Source: Panagrolaimus kolymaensis (lineage: Eukaryota; Nematoda; Chromadorea; Rhabditida; Panagrolaimidae). Taken from it: a stretch of DNA of 64,000 bases. Each line of letters starts with the position of its first letter. Positions within the stretch are counted from its first letter, which is position 1. The notes under the pieces were generated by a model. It made no database searches, was not told the origin of the DNA, and saw nothing but the letters and a program-made list of their open reading frames with translations. The position numbers were made by a program, and so were the translations under genes. The stretch spans positions 1,798,001 through 1,862,000 of the forward strand of contig JAJQJQ010000048.1 in the NCBI GenBank assembly GCA_028622995.1, written 5' to 3'. Positions 22,739 through 32,723 of the stretch are shown here, one piece after another.

Positions 22739-23016
22739 GCGTACTTCCGCTGGATTTATCAGCAGCAGCTTCGGTTCCAATAATCTTTGAATCGGGCTCA
22801 ACCATGAAATATTGAGTTCCAACACTTACAATGGATAATCAAAAATTGAATTCGTGATGGTTGATTGAAGTGTTGATTTTTTAGAACTATTACGAGTTTC
22901 AGCAGGAAGACCAAGAGGATCAATAGCTGGTATATTCAAAGTTGCTTCATCAAAAGATTCAGCATTTGTAAGGCAATAATTTTTCATTCTCAATACTTCT
23001 TCATATTTTCGGTAAA
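22739..23016 (-). pseudogene. fragment of an unrecognised protein gene, broken by frame change and LTR insertion
   Basis: On the minus strand a coding-like frame reads about 60 codons from about 23016 down to a stop near 22835 (includes YCLTNAESFDEATLNIPAID). A second frame, shifted, continues at once (VGTQYFMVEPDSKIIGTEAA) up to the LTR element. If the LTR element and one CAAAT are removed, the second frame runs five codons further and ends in a TGA at about 19850. The two parts are in different frames with no room for an intron, so the gene is probably dead or rearranged. I do not recognise the protein. Confidence 0.45.
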
Positions 23017-23349
23017 GGGGTTACTTAAGTATGATAAGCAGAAAAAAATAATTTTTTATAACCAAAGACAAATAAATATTTTTCAAAGTCATATTTTTGC
23101 TCTAAAACGATGAATGGTTGAAAACTCATTTGCATAAATTTTGTATTCTCGCAAAGTTTATGAATGCAAAGAAAATATTTAAGTTTGATCAACAGAAACA
23201 AAAATAATTATGTTTTTATAACCAAAAATTATAAATGAAATGAATTTTAAAATTTGATTTATTATTTACAATAATATTTTTTTCAAAAGAAGAAAGCGCA
23301 CATCATACTTATTTACAAAAAAGTATTTTATGAAGAATATTTAAAGTAT
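23017..23349. other. AT-rich spacer with short repeated phrases
   Basis: The phrase AATTTTTTATAACCAAA and its flanks occur twice here (near 23050 and 23212) and again near 26265. No gene is seen. It is the 3' flank of the S1-like gene. Confidence 0.4.
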
Positions 23350-23910
23350 TTATTCCCAGTCTTCTTTCTTTTGAAGTTGACTTCCATCATATTCACCAAG
23401 ATAGATTCCTTGACTACGAAGGTACCAACTTGGACTATCTTCCATCGAGGAAGTATAAACAGTAAAAGACTTCTTTTTTCTAAAAGCGTTTTTTGAGTTT
23501 AGAACTATTTTAAATGTTTAATAGTTTTGAAAATATACCCATTAGAAGTTGTTATATCACACCAAAATTCAGTGGATTGTACGACATTTGGATTGAAAGA
23601 CCATGCCATAGATTCACCATTTTGAAGTTTAGTTTCATCAATGGTATCATCTCCCGAAGCACAATTAGCTGTAACTTCAACATCGGCACCCATAGTATTG
23701 ACAATTCGAACATACGTTTCACCGGCATGTTCTTTCAAGCCACTAGCTATAGCTTCAACCAATAAATCAACAGCGGGTCCAATTGCGGCACCACTAAAAA
23801 AGAATATTATTTCTAATTCAAAGTAAAGAATATTATTTTAGATATTTAACTAACGTTGCATTGACAGCAGAAATAAAGGCAATAAAAACGAAAACAACAG
23901 TAAATTTCAT
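23350..23910 (-). CDS. secreted S1-like protein (plant self-incompatibility S1 fold), 146 aa, three exons
   Basis: Exons on the minus strand are 23855-23910, 23539-23793 and 23350-23479, with GT-AG introns of 61 and 59 bp; the lengths add to a clean frame. The first 18 residues form a signal peptide (MKFTVVFVFIAFISAVNA). The mature part shows the layout of plant S1 proteins (PF05938): a VRIVN first strand, a cysteine followed by an acidic pair (NCASGDD), a LQNGESMAWSFNPN core, FWCD, and a final strand pair around GIYLGEYDG. In plants these small secreted proteins act as cell-cell signals, for example the poppy stigma determinant; a role in a nematode is unknown. A 5'-truncated copy lies inverted at 26515-26823. 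It shares an upstream region with the KP4-like gene. The family call rests on pattern memory, not a search. Confidence 0.72.
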
Positions 23911-23960
23911 GATTCAGAATATACTCTTCAAAACCGATGATAATACTAAAGTTTTCATGG

Positions 23961-23973
23961 GTACTTATATACT
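23961..23973 (-). promoter_or_regulatory. TATA box of the S1-like gene
   Basis: On the minus strand the sequence is AGTATATAAGTAC, about 50 bp before the ATG at 23910, which implies a leader of only about 20-30 nt. Confidence 0.65.
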
Positions 23974-24300
23974 CAATAAAGTTGTTATTTAAAATATGTA
24001 AATTAACTAAAAAAGATAATACTGATTTTTGAAGCTTTCATTGGTTAATTTGTCTGACTATAATCCTTATTGTACAACAAGTATTTGTTAATAAAAGTGC
24101 ATTTTAGATCGAATTATAGGTTTTTTGATCATTTAATTTTATGTATTCTACAACAATAATACATTTTGATCATTTTTATAACCTTTTATTGAACAAACAA
24201 CAAATATGTTTTAGTTTTAAAAACATTATTTTTTTTTGTTTTTTTGTAGCATCCAAAAACAAGATTATGTTAATTTTTTATTAGCATAAGAAGTTTTCGG

Positions 24301-24310
24301 GTATATAAGG
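24301..24310 (+). promoter_or_regulatory. TATA box of the KP4-like gene
   Basis: GTATATAAGG lies 61 bp before the end of the leader. A 15-codon frame starting at 24321 lies between it and the main ATG, but transcription probably begins after that ATG. Confidence 0.65.
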
Positions 24311-24370
24311 AGTCGTAGCCATGAAAAAAACATTAACTTTTTGGGAGTTTTTTAAATTAAATTCATAAAT

Positions 24371-24835
24371 ATGTTTAAAGTTTTAATCCTTTGTTCTTTC
24401 GCAATGGGAACTATCGTCTTCGGTCTTGGCATCAATTGTCGAGGATCTTTTTATTGTCATGATGGTTCAGATATCGAGAAAATTAAAAGTTACATGGATG
24501 GAATTATTGATAACAATCGTGATTACAACTCTGGAGATAATATTGTTTGTTACACAGCAGGGGTAATTTTCCTTTTTAATTTCTGCGTCTTGTGTAACAT
24601 CGATTTATTAATATTTTAGGAAGATGTTGCTTCCGGATATTGCCTCTTTTTGCAAGACACCAAAGGTCCAGTTAAAGGTGGCAAAGTTTTTGACCTTCTT
24701 AATCATTTGATTGCTCATGGATGTAAAGGATGTGGAAGTGTACCCATTGATTTCCCTGAAAGCAATGACCCAGGAAATGGTATCTTGACTGTTAACTATG
24801 TTGGTGGCACTAATGGATGCGAAGGACTTTGTTAA
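24371..24835 (+). CDS. secreted KP4 killer-toxin-like protein, 135 aa, two exons
   Basis: Exons are 24371-24562 and 24620-24835, with a 57 bp GT-AG intron that falls between codons. A signal peptide of about 18 residues is followed at once by LGINCRGS, the hallmark start of the mature KP4 family. The second exon holds HGCKGCGS and LTVNYVGG, again in the order expected for KP4 (PF09044). Eight cysteines are visible in the mature part, suggesting several disulfides; classical KP4 has ten. KP4 proteins are known from an Ustilago virus, fungal chromosomes and mosses, and block calcium channels of target fungi. In a nematode an antifungal role is plausible but unproven. It is divergent to the S1-like gene and convergent to a small secreted-peptide frame. 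Its last codons and 3' region are duplicated, inverted, at 26321-26515. Confidence 0.78.
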
Positions 24836-24923
24836 AACAAATAATTATGGTTTTTATTATTTGTAGATATATGCCTGTAATTTTTTTATAAATAAATATT
24901 TTCATGCATACATTCTCCAGCTT

Positions 24924-25124
24924 TTAAGCATTACCTTGATTCATTTTTACAATATAAATTTTGATACAATTTTGTAAAGCTTGCAAATTTTTACATGTAC
25001 CGAAGAGGCCATCATCATTTCTTACTATGATCATTGCCGCTAAATTTTTTTTCTTCGTCAAAGCATTTGAGCACAAAAAAACAAACAAACTAAAGACTAA
25101 AAAAAAGAAGTTTTGCTTTTCCAT
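24924..25124 (-). CDS. possible small secreted peptide, 66 aa
   Basis: The ATG at 25124 opens a frame with a convincing signal peptide (MEKQNFFFLVFSLFVFLCSNA) and a mature part of about 45 residues with two cysteines (TCKNLQALQNC). It is convergent with the KP4-like gene, 88 bp from its stop. Its 3' end lies in the segment copied, inverted, to 26321-26515, and its 5' flank resembles 28413-28450 on the other strand. I know no family. It could be a real effector-like peptide or a chance frame. Confidence 0.38.
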   Translation of the reverse strand: MEKQNFFFLVFSLFVFLCSNALTKKKNLAAMIIVRNDDGLFGTCKNLQALQNCIKIYIVKMNQGNA

Positions 25125-26320
25125 TTTTAAACGTGTATATCAAAAATAACACTGCATAAAGGAGATTTGTACGTACTTTGTTCAAAATAAGTTTTTTCGA
25201 AAATGTTTAAAATACTCATTCAAATTTTTTTTACATTGTACCAAGTTGGCGTGGAACTTTAATTGTTAGATAATTGCCCCAATTTAGTTCATTTGCTTTG
25301 AGAATTTTACAACTTTTTTCTTTAATTCTTTTTATTTTCCCTCATTTCATTTCAAATTTACTCGTTATCCTTAAAACGTTCAATATTTTTATGTTTATTT
25401 TATTTTCTTTAATCAGAGATAATTAAAAATTTAATTTACAAAAATAAAAAAGGCAAAAAACAAAAAATTCAAAAAAATATAGCGAAAGCAAGCATAATTC
25501 CCCGATATTTTTTGGATAGCATTTATTTTACACATTTAAAAGTTGCGCATTCGAAAAGAACCGCGCCAAAATAGATAGCATAGCATTTATTTTTCTTTCC
25601 GCTGTAAAAGTTAAAAGAAGAGAGAATTTGTTCGGTGAAAAAAAAGGATAAAGCATTTATTTTTTTAGCTTCCAAAAATCAGTAGAGTCGGTCGATCTGT
25701 GGTTCTTTTTCCATTTTTACTTGTCCCAACCTTCCTAAGTTGATGTTCTCAACGACAGGGCAGGAGCCGCTTTCATTGGGGAGCGATCGAAAATGGAATT
25801 TTTGTCTTCCAAAAGTTTTATGAAGAAATATTAAATATTGTATTTAAACGTTTTTTATAACCTTTTTTTAAATAATAAATTACCTCGTCATGTTCAGTTA
25901 TATCATTAACAATTTCAAAAAATTAAAAAATAAAATATTCAAAAGCTAAAAAGAAATCAAAATGTAAATATGTACAAAAAAAAGAGATAAGGTTAAAACA
26001 AAAAAAAGATCGACTTTTTTTATATTTATCATCGCAAAAGTGTAAAAGCGTTTCATTTAAAGCAACAAAAAATCGGAAGAAAAAAGCTTCCTTTTTTGCT
26101 CTTTTTCTTTTCAAAGACGCAATGAAACAAAAAAATATGTTCATAAAAAGAAACATAAACAACTTATTCAAGGAAAAAATGCAATAATTTTTCATCCGCA
26201 ATCCTTATTCATATTTTCGCTAATGGATTTTTTTTTAAGTTGAATAAAAACAACAAAAATTTTTTTTATAACCAAAAATTCATAAAATCTTTTTCCAAGT
26301 AAGATTTTTGCTCCTTTAAA
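25125..26320. other. AT-rich intergenic with one GC-richer island
   Basis: Mostly A/T runs. The phrase GATAGCATTTATTTT and variants recur near 25517, 25578 and 25650. At 25690-25800 the sequence is clearly less AT-rich, and its minus strand holds about 50 open codons (with SGSCPVVENINLGRLGQV) but no ATG. It might be a gene remnant or a structured RNA; I cannot decide. The phrase TTTTTTATAACCAAAAATT near 26265 is shared with 23050 and 23212. Confidence 0.35.
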
Positions 26321-26515
26321 AAATTGTATCAAAATTTATATTGTAAAAATGAATCAAGGTAATGCTTAAAAGCTGGAGAATGTATGCATGAAAATATTTA
26401 TTTATAAAAAAATTACAGGCATATATCTACAAATAATAAAAACCATAATTATTTGTTTTAACAAAGTCCTTCGCATCCATTAGTGCCACCAACATAGTTA
26501 ACAGTCAAGATACCA
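26321..26515 (-). repeat. inverted copy of the KP4-like gene 3' end
   Basis: The 195 bp match 24778-24972 in reverse complement with no difference that I can see. They include the last 18 codons of the KP4-like gene, its stop, and the sequence beyond. The near-perfect identity points to a very recent copy. Confidence 0.9.
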
Positions 26516-26823
26516 CAGCTGATGACACAATTGATGAAACTAAACTTCAAAATGGTGAATCTATGGCATGGTCTTTCAATCCAAATGTCGTACAAACCAC
26601 TGAATTTTGGTGTGATATAACTACTTCTAATGGGTATATTTTAAAACTATTGATCATTTAAATAATATTGTTAAACTCAAAAAACGTTTTTAGAAAAAAG
26701 AAGTCTTTTACTGTTTATACTTCCTCGATGGAAGATAGTCCAAGTTGGTACCTTCGTAGTCAAGGTATCTATCTTGGTGAATATGATGGAAGTCAACTTC
26801 AAAAGAAAGAAGACTGGGAATAA
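26515..26823 (+). pseudogene. 5'-truncated inverted copy of the S1-like gene
   Basis: From about the middle of exon 2 (GATGACACAATTGATGAAAC) to the final stop at 26821-26823, the copy follows the S1-like gene, including its second intron and the entire last exon, with a few substitutions. The signal peptide, exon 1 and the first half of exon 2 are missing. It is joined directly to the inverted KP4 piece at 26515, near a GATACCA shared by both sources. It is unlikely to encode a secreted protein. Confidence 0.85.
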
Positions 26824-29800
26824 ATACTTTAAGTAGTCATAAAATACTTTTTTTGTAAATAAGTATGCTTTGCGCGTTCTTCTTTTGTAAAAAAACATTA
26901 TTATAATAAAAAATTTATTTTCATTTATAAAAATAAAGAATCAAAAAAGGAAGCAAAATTATCACTTTTTTTAATTTCTGCTGTTTATAAGATGTTTTAT
27001 TATATAGCCAGCTATTTTTAAAGTATCCGATAAATAGCTTTTTTACTTTTGTTTTTGTAAAAAACCCTTCGCAAAAAGAATAAAAATAAATGTTGCTTTT
27101 TACGGCTAGTTTTTGATCAAAAGAAAATCACTAAAATGAAAGTTGATCAACGGTTTTCGCCGAATTTATTTGGTTGCAAAACTAATCGTGAAAGATGACA
27201 GCAGCAACCAACCAAAATCTTAAAAAAGGTGATCGATTTTTTTGCGCATTTTTCTTGTTGTTGAATATTTTGTTATTTATTTTTTTGTTAGTATAAACAA
27301 TATAATATTTTTAGTTCATTCTTTATAAATCTGACTTCACAGTTCAGATCATTTAAGTTCTAATTTGTAAATCAATAAAGTAACAAAGCTTAAAAATTGT
27401 AGTTGTTAAAAAGTAATAAAATAATTCCTTTCTTTGAAGCATCAAAAACGAGGAATGCCGCATCTCCATATGTCATTAATTATGGAAGAAGATAAAAGTT
27501 GTAAAAAAATCATTAAAAAAGAATAAATAATGTTTCGTTTAGAGAATATGCAAAAAAAGTAAAAATAAATAAAGCAAAGCTTGTTTTTGCATCAAAGTTG
27601 GATTATTTATGAAGAAGATGGCGAATCTTAGAAATTCGAAATGAACATTTGTGGAGAAAATTTCAAGAGCAACGGGAATTTGATATAAGCGATGATAAAC
27701 TACTTCGAAGCTAGCTACTTAATATCTTTCTTTTGGAATTATGTACAAAGTGGATATAAGGGCGAAATGGGCTTTACTTTTAATAAACGATATCTCGGCT
27801 TTCAAAAAAAGTTGGAAAAAAGCTTTCTTTTCTTTTTTTTGAACAAAGAACGTTTTTTTTTATGCACACTGTTTTTTCATTTTAGCATGTTAGAAATATT
27901 GATGGCGAAGAATACATTTCTTCTTTTTCTCTGACCTTTTTAACCGTCAAAGCAACCTTAAAAATTGGTGAATCACGCGTTATGAAAGATATTCATAAAT
28001 TGAGTGAACATTTTTTGTTGTGTTTTTTTTCTAAATCAGTTTAGTTATTTTTTTTAGTGTTTGAATATTTTATATTTTGCTTTTTTTTTACTTTAATAAT
28101 AAAAATAATTAATGCAACTCAACTTTCAGAGCTTATAAAAGAGCCAATAAAGAAAACTTTTTAGTGCTAAAAATTTTTAAATTAGTTGAAATCATATATT
28201 GTTTTACACCAAAACTTATTACTTGAAAATACACCATAGGTCTGTGCAGAAGATCAATCTTTCTTTTGATCGCAACAATTAAAGACGTATTTGGCGAAAA
28301 AAATGTTGAATCATTAAAGGTTTTAATTAAATTTTTTACCTTCTTTCAATCATTTATTGAAATATCAGTTATTCTTATGTTTGTTTCAAATATGTTAAAC
28401 CAAGTTTGAAAAACCTATTTTGAACAAAGTACGTACAAATCTCTTTTATGAAGTATAATTTTTGAAACACCGGTTAAAAAAAACAAGAAATTTTTTTTCT
28501 TTGTTTGTATTTTCTATGACCTTTTGATCCGCCAAAGCAACCATAAAAGTGAATGAATCGAAAGCCATAAAAGAATGTCAAAGACTGACCAGAATTTTTT
28601 GTTTGTTTATTTTCCTTTTTTCCAGTTCATTTTTTTTATGTTTTTGAATATTTTATATTTTGCTTTTTTAACTTTAATACTAAAAATAATTAAAGCAACT
28701 CAACTTTAATAGTCTAAAATAAATTTAAAAAGATAGAAAGATTTTTTTGTTGTAAATATAAATTTTTTTGTTAAAAATAGATTTTAAAAATGTTAAATTC
28801 ATTATTTCTTCCACTACAATATCTTTATTTAAAAATTCATCACATGGCTGTAAAGAAGGCGAAACAGTTAAAAAGTTTCCATTGGTCAACTTCATGAATG
28901 AAAGAATGGCGAAGTTGTAAGAAAATAAACCGTCATTCAATGTTAGTTCGGATTTGGACCTTTTACCCGAAATAAATGGAAATCACTTTGTTTTATTTCA
29001 TAGTTCATAAAACCTTTTATTTTTTCTTCATAAAGAAAAGTATCAATGTTTATGATTTTTCCCCCATTACAATGCTGCATTGCTGAAAATCAATAAAAAA
29101 GAAAAAAAAAATTTTTTTGCGCGTTTATTTTTCCAAAAATAGATTTCCTTCAATGCGGCTTTGATGAAGAAATAAAAATAAATAAATAAGCAACAGCAAA
29201 GTAAAATTATTATTTTGGTCAAATTTTTGAATTTATTTTATTTTTGAATATTTAGTTTTGATTTATTTTTGATGCCTTAATTTTTTATTTAGTTACACCT
29301 TTGAAAAGAAAACGTTCATTAAATTAAAGGACTTTTAGAATGGAAAAAAAGAAAAGAATTAATGTTCTTTGAAAACCTTCATATTACACTCCACCCGAAA
29401 TACAACCGCGAATCACTATTCAACCCATTATGGAAAGCCAGAGCAAAAAACAAACAATTAAATTTGTAGTTAAAAATGAGAAAAAAAATTTCGACAAAAA
29501 ATGAAGTTAGATAAAGAAAATTTTTTGTTATTCCTTCCTTTTTTTGTTGAAAGAAGCTGTCTTACTTTTTAGTTACGATAAACATATATTACTTACAGCT
29601 AGCTTAAATCAAAAAACAAATTGTTTTCATTGCTTTTTCTTCTTCTGTCATTGAATATACACTGCCGCCGCCACGAAAAAAAGGAATAACAAAAAATTCA
29701 TTATAAAGTCTTCGATAATGTAAATCGCGGCCGCCGACGACACCCGCTATATTTTTTCTTTAATTATTAAACATTTCCTTTGAATTTTTTAAATGGTATT

Positions 29801-30150
29801 TTTTTAGTTTGGTAACAAAAAATTTATTTTTTCGTAAATTTTATTAATTGCATCGCTCTTTTGATCAATAGCGAAAAATGACAAAAAAATGAAGGAGTAA
29901 AAAAGATAAAAATCTTATATGATTTTTTTAGCGTTTATCATTCAAAATTATAGTGTTGGTGCTAGCTCCAATTGCCCAAACTTTTACAATATTCTGATTA
30001 TGTCAGGATTCAACGAACCAATCCAAAACAAAATTTTCATAGTACGAATAAAGCCAAACACAAAAACTCTATTAAAATATAAAAATTATTATAGAATTTA
30101 TTTATTTTTTTCAACACAACTCATTTAACAAAATTAATTTGCATATTTAT
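26824..30150. other. gene-poor, repeat-derived interval
   Basis: No supported gene. The pieces I can identify are a diverged direct repeat (27925-28130 and 28520-28710), a short inverted match to 25162-25196 at 28413-28448, and a possible exon-like minus-strand frame from about 28985 to 28725 (contains NDGLFSYNFAILSFMKL) that lacks an ATG and known homology. A GC-rich patch at 29660-29750 includes a GCGGCCGC site. The phrase TTTGAATATTTTATATTTTG recurs. Confidence 0.4.
27925..28710. repeat. diverged direct repeat pair
   Basis: The segment 27925-28130, starting with TGACCTTTTTAACCGTCAAAGCAACC, reappears at about 28520-28710, starting with TGACCTTTTGATCCGCCAAAGCAACC. Both end in CAACTCAACTTT. 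The spacing is about 590 bp. No coding capacity is visible. Confidence 0.7.
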
Positions 30151-31831
30151 TTAAATTTGATATGGGTCAGTAAAAATATTTTCTATTGCTTGTTGAGTTG
30201 GAGGTAAAGAAAGAGCAGCTTTTCCAGCTGCAGTAATTTTAGTTGAAGCACTTGTGAATGCGGCGGTTGTAGCCAAATTGCTTGAAACTGAGGAGCTGAT
30301 TCGGAGACTTTTTAACCAACCAAAAATAAAATCCAAATATTCCACTGCATTTTTGTGAACATAATCGAATGCTTTGGCGATGGCATTATTGACTTTGGTT
30401 TTTTGTTCAGTTGTTGGAACAGTATCAGTTAGAAGGATTGGGAAGTTGTTGAGAAGCACAGTGTACTGTGCATTGTAAACACCTATAAAAAATTATTTTA
30501 TCCAAAATTAATGGTTAAAACAGCGAAAAAAAATTCAATAAAAAAAGCAAACATGGAATTTTTTTTAAAAAATTTTGCCAAAAAATTTGCTAAAAGTTTT
30601 GTCTAAGTTTGAACCAATGAAAATTAAATTTAAAAAAAATAAAACAAAAGATTTTCAAAATATAAAGTAAAAATTTGCTTTTAAAAAAAGAAATTGATTT
30701 CGGATTTTTAGTGTTATATAATTTTGTAATTTAATACTTTTTTTAATTCAAAAATAGAAGAAATCATTTTAAAATTGGTTATTCAAATTTGGAAAAATTT
30801 TTCATTCTTACGAAAAATCAGGTTTTTTTTAACTTATTTTAAAGAAGAAAATTTAATGAAAGCCCTTCAACTTTTCAAGTTGCTGTTCTGGCTTTTTTTA
30901 TGGCTTAAACTTCCTCCAACTTACCTTTCGCATTGAAGAAACTCTTGGTCGAAGGCAACTTAGCCATAATTGCTTGTTTGGTTGCAGTTTTTAAATTTTT
31001 AATTCTTGTTGCAAATTGTTTTGCATGAGCCACAGTGATATCATTATTTGAGAAGCATTGATTTAAAGCATCCGTTGCAAGATTTGCAACTTGGGTTGGA
31101 AGTGAATTAATAATATTTTGTGCAACAATTTTAAGCCTTCCTTGAGCCTCTTTATCTGCCAATGCCGCTAAGGCTTTATTTAAATTTGGATCAGTATTGC
31201 ATTTTCCTCGATAATAAGTCACGACAGAGAAAACATCTCCCAAATTGTTTCGAATTGTGTCTATGGCTCCATTGAAATTAGAGACGAGACAAAGAAGGCC
31301 ATCGACATTGGCATTTGGACCATACATGAGTACCGTAGTTAGGGATGAGTCCACTAAAAAAAGATATGCTTTTTAATTATTTAATTAAAATCTTAAGTGC
31401 TATTCCCTGTGGATAGCAAGCTAACTCCAAAAATTAGGTTGAAGAAACTTAAGTTTTGTTTTTAGTAGCTAGCATCTATTTTTTCTTTCGAGAAAGCAAA
31501 TAACAAATTTTAGAATATGAAAGGTTTCCAAATTTTAAAGAATTTATTTTATTATTAAAAAAGTAAAATTTTGATATTCGCTTCGAATGGAAAACTTTTC
31601 TTTTTCTTACAGACCATTTATTTCTCCGGTCGAGATTCGTGCTTTTGAGAATTGCTTTTTTAATGAATAATTAAACTTACAGCTTCCAATTCTTTTAAAA
31701 TAATCATTCAAAGTTGAGATGGATAATTGTTTTTGTAATGCAGCAACGATGGCTTTCGTGTATGAATCTACAGCAAAACATTGTCCACTAAACAAAACAA
31801 CGACAGTAATAAAACAAAAAATATACTTCAT
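30151..31831 (-). CDS. secreted helical protein, tandem family member 1, 303 aa, three exons
   Basis: Exons are 31681-31831, 30925-31353 and 30151-30482; the frame closes cleanly. The ATG at 31831 gives a signal peptide (MKYIFCFITVVVLFSGQCFA). The mature protein is rich in Ala, Leu, Lys and Asn with regular heptad-like spacing, so it is probably all-helical. Two cysteines in exon 2 (LLCLVSNFNGA and GKCNTDPNLNKAL) are kept in all three paralogs and may form a disulfide. All three end in NPYQ or DPYQ followed by one or two hydrophobic residues. I do not recognise the family. This is the most divergent of the three and its promoter region differs from the other two. Confidence 0.78.
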
Positions 31832-32723
31832 TATTTTACTCTTCAAAAATTGTCGTTTTGTAAAAATAATAACCTTTAAAAATATTTTTTATACGCCTTT
31901 TAAAGGTAGACCTGTGAACAGAAAAGTAGTTATTTTTGTAACAAATAAAAAAATAAATAAATGAGCGGGGGTTGATTTATCCGAATAGGAATAACAAATC
32001 TCTTTCTCTCTCTCTCTCTGATTTTTATATTTGTAAAATACAACAGGTACTACAAAATACCCAAAATCAAAGAGTCTATTTTTCTATTGTTGTTTCAAAA
32101 AATAATTATAAACACTATAGTGTCTAGTAAACATAAAAAAAATATGACTAGAGCATTAAAAAAGAAATAATAATTAACGAGTGACAAAAATAGAATTCTG
32201 CTGTAATAATATTTATATTAATTTGGAAGAAAAATGCTTTATTGGTTAGGGATGTTTTTAGTAAATTCAAATTATTTTTGATAGGCACAATGAAATCCAA
32301 AAAAATAATTTCTTTAAATCTTTGCTTTCAGTTATTATTAATAAATTTTCTTAAAAAATATTCCAAAATTTAAAGCGAAATGGATTTTAACGCAAATAAA
32401 ATATTTTCAAAAAATAATTTGGCTTTAACACGAAAACGGTCAAATGGCTCGAAGGTATACCAGAAGAAAAATCCTTTTTTCACATTTTTCTCACATTTTC
32501 AAGCAACAACAAATTAACCATCTTTGAAATCAAAATAGCCATTCAAAAAAAAGAAGAATTATCAAATTTTATATTTTTTATTTGGATTTATTTTTGCTTT
32601 ATGTTTTGTAATTTTATGATTTTTAATATGCAACATTTTAAATTTATTTATTAATTTCATTTCCTTAATTTACTTTTTATTATTTCTCACAAATATCAAC
32701 AAATAAAAAGTAATTATTGGAGT
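31832..32723. other. intergenic with a TC microsatellite
   Basis: AT-rich spacer between tandem paralogs. A run of about twelve CT units lies near 31998-32022. No gene is seen. Confidence 0.5.

Larger units (their letters stand above)
23911..24370. promoter_or_regulatory. shared divergent promoter region of the S1-like and KP4-like genes
   Basis: This 460 bp interval separates two secreted-protein genes that point away from each other. Each side has a strong TATA box at a similar distance from its ATG, and both boxes share the core GTATATAAG. The layout suggests joint expression, perhaps in a secretory tissue; that is an inference. Confidence 0.55.

Noticed and set aside
29919..30128. A 69-codon plus-strand frame before the secreted family
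   Set aside because: It has a hydrophobic start but no homology, no splice signals, and runs into the 3' flank of the minus-strand gene.
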